Both the position numbers and the translations under genes were made by a program. Below, in pieces: positions 59,313 through 64,000 of a stretch of DNA of 64,000 bases; the stretch's first letter is position 1, and each line of letters opens with the position of its first letter. The DNA is from Parapristionchus giblindavisi. Taxonomy: Eukaryota > Nematoda > Chromadorea > Rhabditida > Diplogasteridae. The DNA is taken from positions 62,001-126,000 of the forward strand of contig CALSFV010000103.1 in NCBI GenBank assembly GCA_943737045.1, given 5' to 3'. The notes under the pieces were generated by a model. It saw only the letters and a program-made list of their open reading frames with translations, searched no databases and was not told the origin of the DNA.

Positions 59313-60029
59313 TCAGGCATATGGTCTTCAATTCATATCATCAGATCATTTCCTATCTATGATAGCAGCAGTCTCATCTATATTCAATTGTGGTAGTAGA
59401 ATAGGATGGGGATGGTTGGCTGATAAGGTCCATTCATTCATTCATTCATCCATTCATCTATGATATCTCTGTAATTGTAGACATCATATCAGAAGACAAT
59501 GGTATTATCATCTCTATTAGCTGCATTCATAACCTGGACTCTTCCACTTATTAAATATATTCAATCTCCTATATTGTTCTTATCATCAGTTAGTATCTAT
59601 CTATCTATATATCTATTCATATGAATATATTCTAGGTGTGTGGTCTCTTCATTTGTGTGGGAGGAGTTTATTCACTTCTTCCATTCATTTCTTCTAAACT
59701 TTTTGGAACTGAACATTTTGGTTTCTTTCTCAATCAATATCTTCTAATCAATTAATCAATATTAGGTGTAATGTATGGATTAATTCAATTAGCTCTATCA
59801 TTATCAGGAGTTGTATCAGGTCTATTTGGTCAATTCTTATTACCTTATCTAGGGTGAGTTATTTAATCATATACTTTAATCTATCTATATCTATTTAGAT
59901 ATGATCGTTTATTCTTAATAAGTGGATTCTTTCCAATCATATCATTTATTCTAACATCATTAATTCATTTGACTCCTCTTGTTACTCTTCGTACTAATAG
60001 ATCTCTATCACCTATAGTTCCTCTTTGAT
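55711..60029 (+). CDS. Major facilitator superfamily transporter (oxalate/formate antiporter-like, OFA group)
   Basis: Polytopic membrane carrier; the substrate is unknown. The first exon encodes METNDYILRFIPSKYRPYIV and the first helix (LGGGVICMMSLAIVYSFG). Further exons supply NILPYLVSYLHFRVD, SLIWLQTLL, GGVPFSMLIGGIVEESIGGR, DISYGWLLFSFGFLPSFGQG, WFPNNIGFASGVIVAGFGCG, FFMGTWVQITTGLYKAYGLQ, the loop NCGSRIGWGWLADK (MFS motif-A type), VCGLFICVGGVYSLLPFISS, FGVMYGLIQLALSLSGVVSG and a last helix before SPIVPL. About twelve helices fit the family. The exon near 56448-56592 has uncertain left boundaries. Introns in the first half are full of GGGAGA satellites. ATTCAG directly before the ATG suggests trans-splicing. 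Confidence 0.83.
55840..56100 (+). repeat. Tandem array of a 30-bp GATGATAGAGGGAGAGGGAGA unit
   Basis: About nine copies of a roughly 30-bp unit lie in the first MFS intron. They stay open as Arg/Gly/Asp repeats when read through, but they begin after a good donor (TTTG|GTAAG) and are not taken as coding. Confidence 0.9.
56225..58545. repeat. Cluster of (GGGAGA)n/(TCTCCC)n satellites in MFS introns
   Basis: Separate blocks lie at about 56225-56335, 56715-56780, 57080-57185, 57310-57355, 57440-57525, 57765-57805, 58138-58215 and 58418-58545. Purines are on the plus strand in some blocks and on the minus strand in others. Short MFS exons sit between the blocks. Confidence 0.9.
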
Positions 60030-60219
60030 CTTTTATTCATACTAACATAGTTCGTATATTCTTCACATTGTACACATATTCTATATGCAATATATTTCAA
60101 ATGCTTTTATAGTCTTTCCTGAATACCTCAAAACTGTGATTCTATTCTAAATTGTGATATGAGTTCATACGTGTTATTTATCCATTGTGATGATTAGACT
60201 TTATTGTGATAAAGATATA

Positions 60220-61229
60220 TCATAATGATGGAAGTCTATTGAATAGTGTAGAAGCATTAGATGATGTTATATGTATTACTTCATCTATTGGAATATCTTT
60301 AATATTAGATATGAATAGAGCTGATATATTAATAGATGATGGTTCATTTCTTCCTTTCTGTATTCCAAGAGAAGGTGAATCAGATTCAAGGACTAATTGA
60401 GATATAGGACATCTATTCACTATTATATTACCCTGAATAGATATGAATTGATATAGAATGAGATAGATAGATAGACTTGTTTAGATAAAGTGAATGCAGG
60501 TGGAATAGATAGATAATATCCTCGAGATATTGATTCATCTATTGATTCTTCATTTCCATCAAAAGCATGAAGAAGTACACATACATTGAATTTAGATAGA
60601 ATAGATAGAGTACATAAAGATGCTTGACGAGAATGAATATTGCTACAGATATAATCAATAATCAATACATTCAATCAATACATACACTGGCAAATTATAT
60701 TTCTCTGCTAATTCCAATTGTTTAATAAATACTTCAATCTGCATTTTCTTCTGCTCTTCACTTAATTTGTATCTTTCTGAGAAATCAAGACCAATCTGAA
60801 AGTACTGTATCATTAATGAATCAATCGATAATATCTCCAACCTCTCCAATACATACGATATCTTCATGATATCGTTCCAGCAGAGGTAAAATCAATTCCA
60901 AATGTTTCATTTGAACACTTTTATTTCTTTTCTAAATCGATCAATAAATTTTTATATTGATTGAAATATGAATAATAACTTGAATAGGATGGACTCCAAT
61001 AGATGGAAATATAATCGTTTTCCTTTGTCTACTTAGTTCCATAACTTTCTCAACTTGATCACTATATTCAGGAACAACAATTAGATATCGTACACCTGAC
61101 TAGATAAACAAAGTATATGGTATAATATGAATATGTATGATAGAAGACTACCTCAATAGCTTTATCTATTACAATATTGATATCTTCTTTGAAAGAGTTA
61201 TCACATAAATGACAATGACAATCGATCAT
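60220..61229 (-). CDS. TATDN3 (TatD-type metal-dependent hydrolase/DNase)
   Basis: TatD family metal-dependent hydrolase. The HxH metal site is at the start (MIDCHCHLCDNSF). Next come VRYLIVVPEYSDQVEKVMEL, SIGVHPIQ, the metal-binding Glu in CIGEIGLDFSERYKL, EQKKMQIEVFIKQLELAEKY plus NLPVYV, NIHSRQASLCTL with a metal His, LLHAFDGNEESI, RGYYLSIPPAF and the final metal Asp in LVLESDSPSLG. The tail (KGRNEPSSINISALFISNIK, then HITSSNASTLF) is the TATDN3 form rather than TATDN1 or TATDN2. All catalytic residues are present and the length is usual (about 260-270 residues). It lies 173 bp downstream of TRAIP on the same strand, so the two may form an operon. Confidence 0.92.
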
Positions 61230-61402
61230 TCTATATTATATGATTTACTCTCAATCATTTCATATAATACAAATAATAAATTACTCGAATATACGTATCA
61301 TGTCAATCAGTAAATAGAGTAAGTGAATAATTTATCGACATATGACAACATAGAGATCAATTAAGTATACAATGATAGTGAATGAGGAATGGATTAAATA
61401 CT

Positions 61403-63393
61403 CTATTCTAATTCAATCACATCATCATTTATATCCATTATATCATTTTTCTTCTTTGATACTACAACTTTATCAAAGAAGTTATCGAGTCTAGTATTCT
61501 TCATCAACACTAATTTCTTCTGTCCCAATGGTTTAGGATATGGAGCACATCTCACTATATTCAATATATTTATATATCAATTCATTATAAATGATGATTA
61601 CCTTTATCTCTAGAAGCAAGAGTATCTAATCTATCAAATGGATTCTTTGATGAGAATGTACTCCCCATTCCATTTGATGTCTTCTCCTTATGAGATATAC
61701 GAGATTTCATTGACTTCGGCAAACTGATATCATTACTTAATAACAATGATTAAATTGAATATTGATTGATAAAAGATATTACTCATAATATGAAATAGGT
61801 GATAGATCAGTGAGAATATCAGAGTTAGATGAAGTAGATGGAATACATTCTTCATCCTCGAATACATTCTATAAATATATCGATATGATGAACAAGGTGA
61901 GAACTACCGTACCTCTTTATCAATACGAATTTTCCCTTTGGGAATCGGTCTGACTGCACTTTTAAGAATAGATTCAGAGAATAGTATTGATTCATCTACA
62001 CGACCAAATGATAGTCGCTCTTTATCTATATAACATATATATTTAAATATAGATAACAAAAATGAAATATAATGTAATACCTTTCTTATTTGCATTCAAT
62101 CGACCCAATAAACCTTTACTACTAGATTCCTCTCCATTTTGTTCTTTTTGTATCTCTTGTATCATCTTCTTATATTCAATACATCTATTCTTCATCTCTG
62201 TATATTTCCTTTGTTCCTCCTAATAAAATTACTAAATTCAATCTCCATCTCCCTCACTTATAACACGCTATCTTAGAAAATCGATATAGGTGCGGTATCG
62301 ACGAAAAATGGATTTTTCTGTTTTATGTATGATAATTACAGGCTCAATGAGTGAAGTTCACTGGCACTTGGAAATTCCTTCCAATTGAAAATTCGCTTCA
62401 GGAGGTGACCACACAACGATTTGGCGCCTTTTCCTAAAAGGTTTATTTTGAATCCAATCGATGCGGGAGTGGACGCAATCGACTCCTTAGCTAATTCTAA
62501 GAAACTATTGTCAAGGGGAGTTTTTCGATCAACGGTCAACGAAGGCTGGAATCTTGAATTTTCGAAAAAAATTTCACATTTAATTAATTTTCACTATTTT
62601 GCTACAACAACCCTACGTTTTTTTATTTGCTTAATCGCTTCTAAATATCATAACACAGCTTCAGTTTAAAAATCATAATTTTTTTAAAATACGATTACGG
62701 TGAATAAATCATTTTTATAATGAAGTCGTGAATTATGGTGTGGCACCTACAGTATCCCGAATCGATCAATTTAGAAATCTGGTAGTTTTAAACATATTTT
62801 ACCGCTGTTCCTGACATGACTAAGGTATACGACTACTCCTCGTCGGAAAAAGGAAAAGAGTGTTAATTTTGTCCCCTTGTAAATCCCATTGTAAAAAGCA
62901 AATATCTCAGTTTTTTTAGATATTTGAAACTTGGTTTTTAGGTTAGAAACCACGAAAAAAAGCATATAAACGAAGTTTCAAGTCTCTAGCTCTAGTAAAA
63001 ACGGAGATATTTGCTTTTTACACGATTTTTTTCCGGAAAAACTCGAACGTGCATGTAAAAAAACAAATATCTCTGTTCATAGTAGAGTTAGAGAATTGAA
63101 ACTTCGTTTATAAGCTTTTTTCGTGGTTTCTAACCTAAAAACCAAGTTTCAAGTCTCTAACTAGTCAGGGAACCGAGATATTTGCTTTTTACAATGCTAT
63201 TTACAAAAGGGCAAAATTAACGCCCTTTTGCTTTTTCCGAGTGCTATTTCCGGAAAAATTAACACCACATAAATAAATCGATAATCAAATATTAATTCTA
63301 ACTTTCAATTTCTTATTTGAAGAATCAAGTTGTTGTCTTAGTTGTTGAAGGAACATCGATGTCTCGACTTCACCATTCTTTAATAGATAAATA

Positions 63394-63448
<55 letters not shown>

Positions 63449-64000
63449 GATAGATGAGACATACCCCAAGATACTTATCTATTTCTTCTCCATTTCCTTT
63501 CGTAATTAAATCATAACTGAATATCATCATTCAATTCATTTAACCAATAAATATTCAACTTACAATTTACAAGCCTTCAATCTATCCTTTAACACTTTAA
63601 TTTCTCTTTCTTTAGTATTTTGATCAGCTAACATCAATTTCAATTGATTCATCTTCTTTATAGCATCAGTACCTTCTTCAGCTGAGTTCTTCCATCGTTT
63701 AACCTTTATATACAATATACATCTCTAATATCCATCTATCATCATACTTGTCTTTGTGTCTTTGCCAATTCAATATCTATACGAGTCTTCTCATTCATTA
63801 ATTCTAAACATTCTTCTTTCTTCTTATGTAATTCCATCTTCACTATATCTATCTCTTCTTCAGTTGATATTTGACTCTGAATCAATCGATAATATTAATA
63901 TGATCATCATAATTACAATACTCACATTACTATCATCACTTTCAATGAACAGTTTCTTTATGATGTTACTCTCTATACATCTTCTTCTGCATGTGGGACA
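61403..64000 (-). CDS. trul-1: TRAIP E3 ubiquitin ligase, C-terminal part; 5' end outside window
   Basis: TRAIP ubiquitinates stalled replisomes and aids repair and mitotic replisome unloading. The window edge cuts the RING domain; its end reads CPTCRRRCIESNIIKKLF, with the last zinc ligands. A coiled coil follows (KTRIDIELAKTQ, ECLELMNEKTRIDIELAKTQ, MNQLKLMLADQNTKEREIKV, GNGEEIDKYLG, MFLQQLRQQLDSSNKKLK, KYTEMKNRCIEYKKMIQEIQ). Next are a basic disordered region (SAVRPIPKGKIRIDK, SKNPFDRLDTLASRDK) and RCAPYPKPLGQKKL. Near the end is a PCNA-type box, KNTRLDNFF, with Asn in the usual Gln position. The protein ends DINDDVIELE. One intron (62222-63290) is enlarged by two inverted-repeat elements. 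Confidence 0.85.
62262..62620. repeat. Single-arm copy of the INCENP-intron element in a TRAIP intron
   Basis: Starts ACACGCTATCTTAGAAAATC and continues with GTATCGACGAAAAATGGATT and TTTATGTATGATAATTACAG, like 38262-38590. No matching right arm is seen. Confidence 0.8.
62848..63245. repeat. Foldback element in a TRAIP intron
   Basis: Left arm GGAAAAAGGAAAAGAGTGTT...TTGTAAAAAGCAAATATCTC; right arm GAGATATTTGCTTTTTACAA...GCAAAATTAACGCCCTTTTG. AACCTAAAAACCAAGTTTCA near 63136 is answered by TGAAACTTGGTTTTTAGGTT-type sequence near 62930. The centre is near 63045. Confidence 0.85.
63391..63446. repeat. (AAT)n microsatellite
   Basis: About 18 uninterrupted AAT units lie in a TRAIP intron. Confidence 0.95.

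Overview
This window is nuclear DNA from a nematode, probably a chromadorean. The triosephosphate isomerase, frataxin and EGL-43-type proteins are very close to their Caenorhabditis counterparts as I remember them. Genes are dense, lie on both strands, and are cut into many small exons by introns of about 45-60 bp. The DNA is AT-rich. No search was run; species and identities rest on motif recognition.

Layout: 1-2015 holds the 3' part of VPS18 (+). 3114-7801 holds an apparent METTL23-NAGK fusion (+). TPI follows at 8334-10138 (+), CWC27 at 10363-14940 (+), VPS35 at 15547-22405 (+), ceramide glucosyltransferase at about 24338-27193 (+), frataxin at 29873-30437 (+), a TCP11L1-like gene at 30633-33043 (+) and an unrecognised Ser-rich gene at 33338-35030 (+). 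On the minus strand come a small unknown membrane protein (35212-35649) and INCENP (35854-41360). Then SRP72 (+, 41972-45074), TBC1D20 (-, 45315-46963), mitochondrial ATP synthase subunit f (+, 47311-50574), thymidylate kinase (+, 50766-52267), EGL-43/MECOM zinc-finger factor (-, 52787-54926), an MFS transporter (+, 55711-60029), TATDN3 (-, 60220-61229) and the 3' part of TRAIP (-, 61403 to the window end).

The genes are housekeeping functions: endolysosomal traffic (VPS18, VPS35, TBC1D20), glycolysis and mitochondria (TPI, frataxin, ATP synthase f), sphingolipid and amino-sugar metabolism, splicing (CWC27), protein targeting (SRP72), chromosome segregation and genome stability (INCENP, TRAIP, thymidylate kinase), and one developmental regulator (EGL-43). 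Several same-strand neighbours are only about 165-300 bp apart (TPI/CWC27, frataxin/TCP11L1, INCENP/small protein, TRAIP/TATDN3), as expected for nematode operons.

The second theme is mobile DNA. Nearly every long intron is long because it holds an inverted-repeat (foldback or MITE-like) element. The largest are a 2-kb near-perfect palindrome at 27.5-29.5 kb and a 2.5-kb TA-flanked foldback in a CWC27 intron, which has a second foldback nested in one arm and a more GC-rich open fragment in its loop. tRNA-like box motifs sit at the centres of both. A decayed mariner lies inside another terminal-repeat element in VPS35. From about 51 to 58.5 kb, introns and spacers around the EGL-43 and MFS genes are full of (GGGAGA)n satellites.
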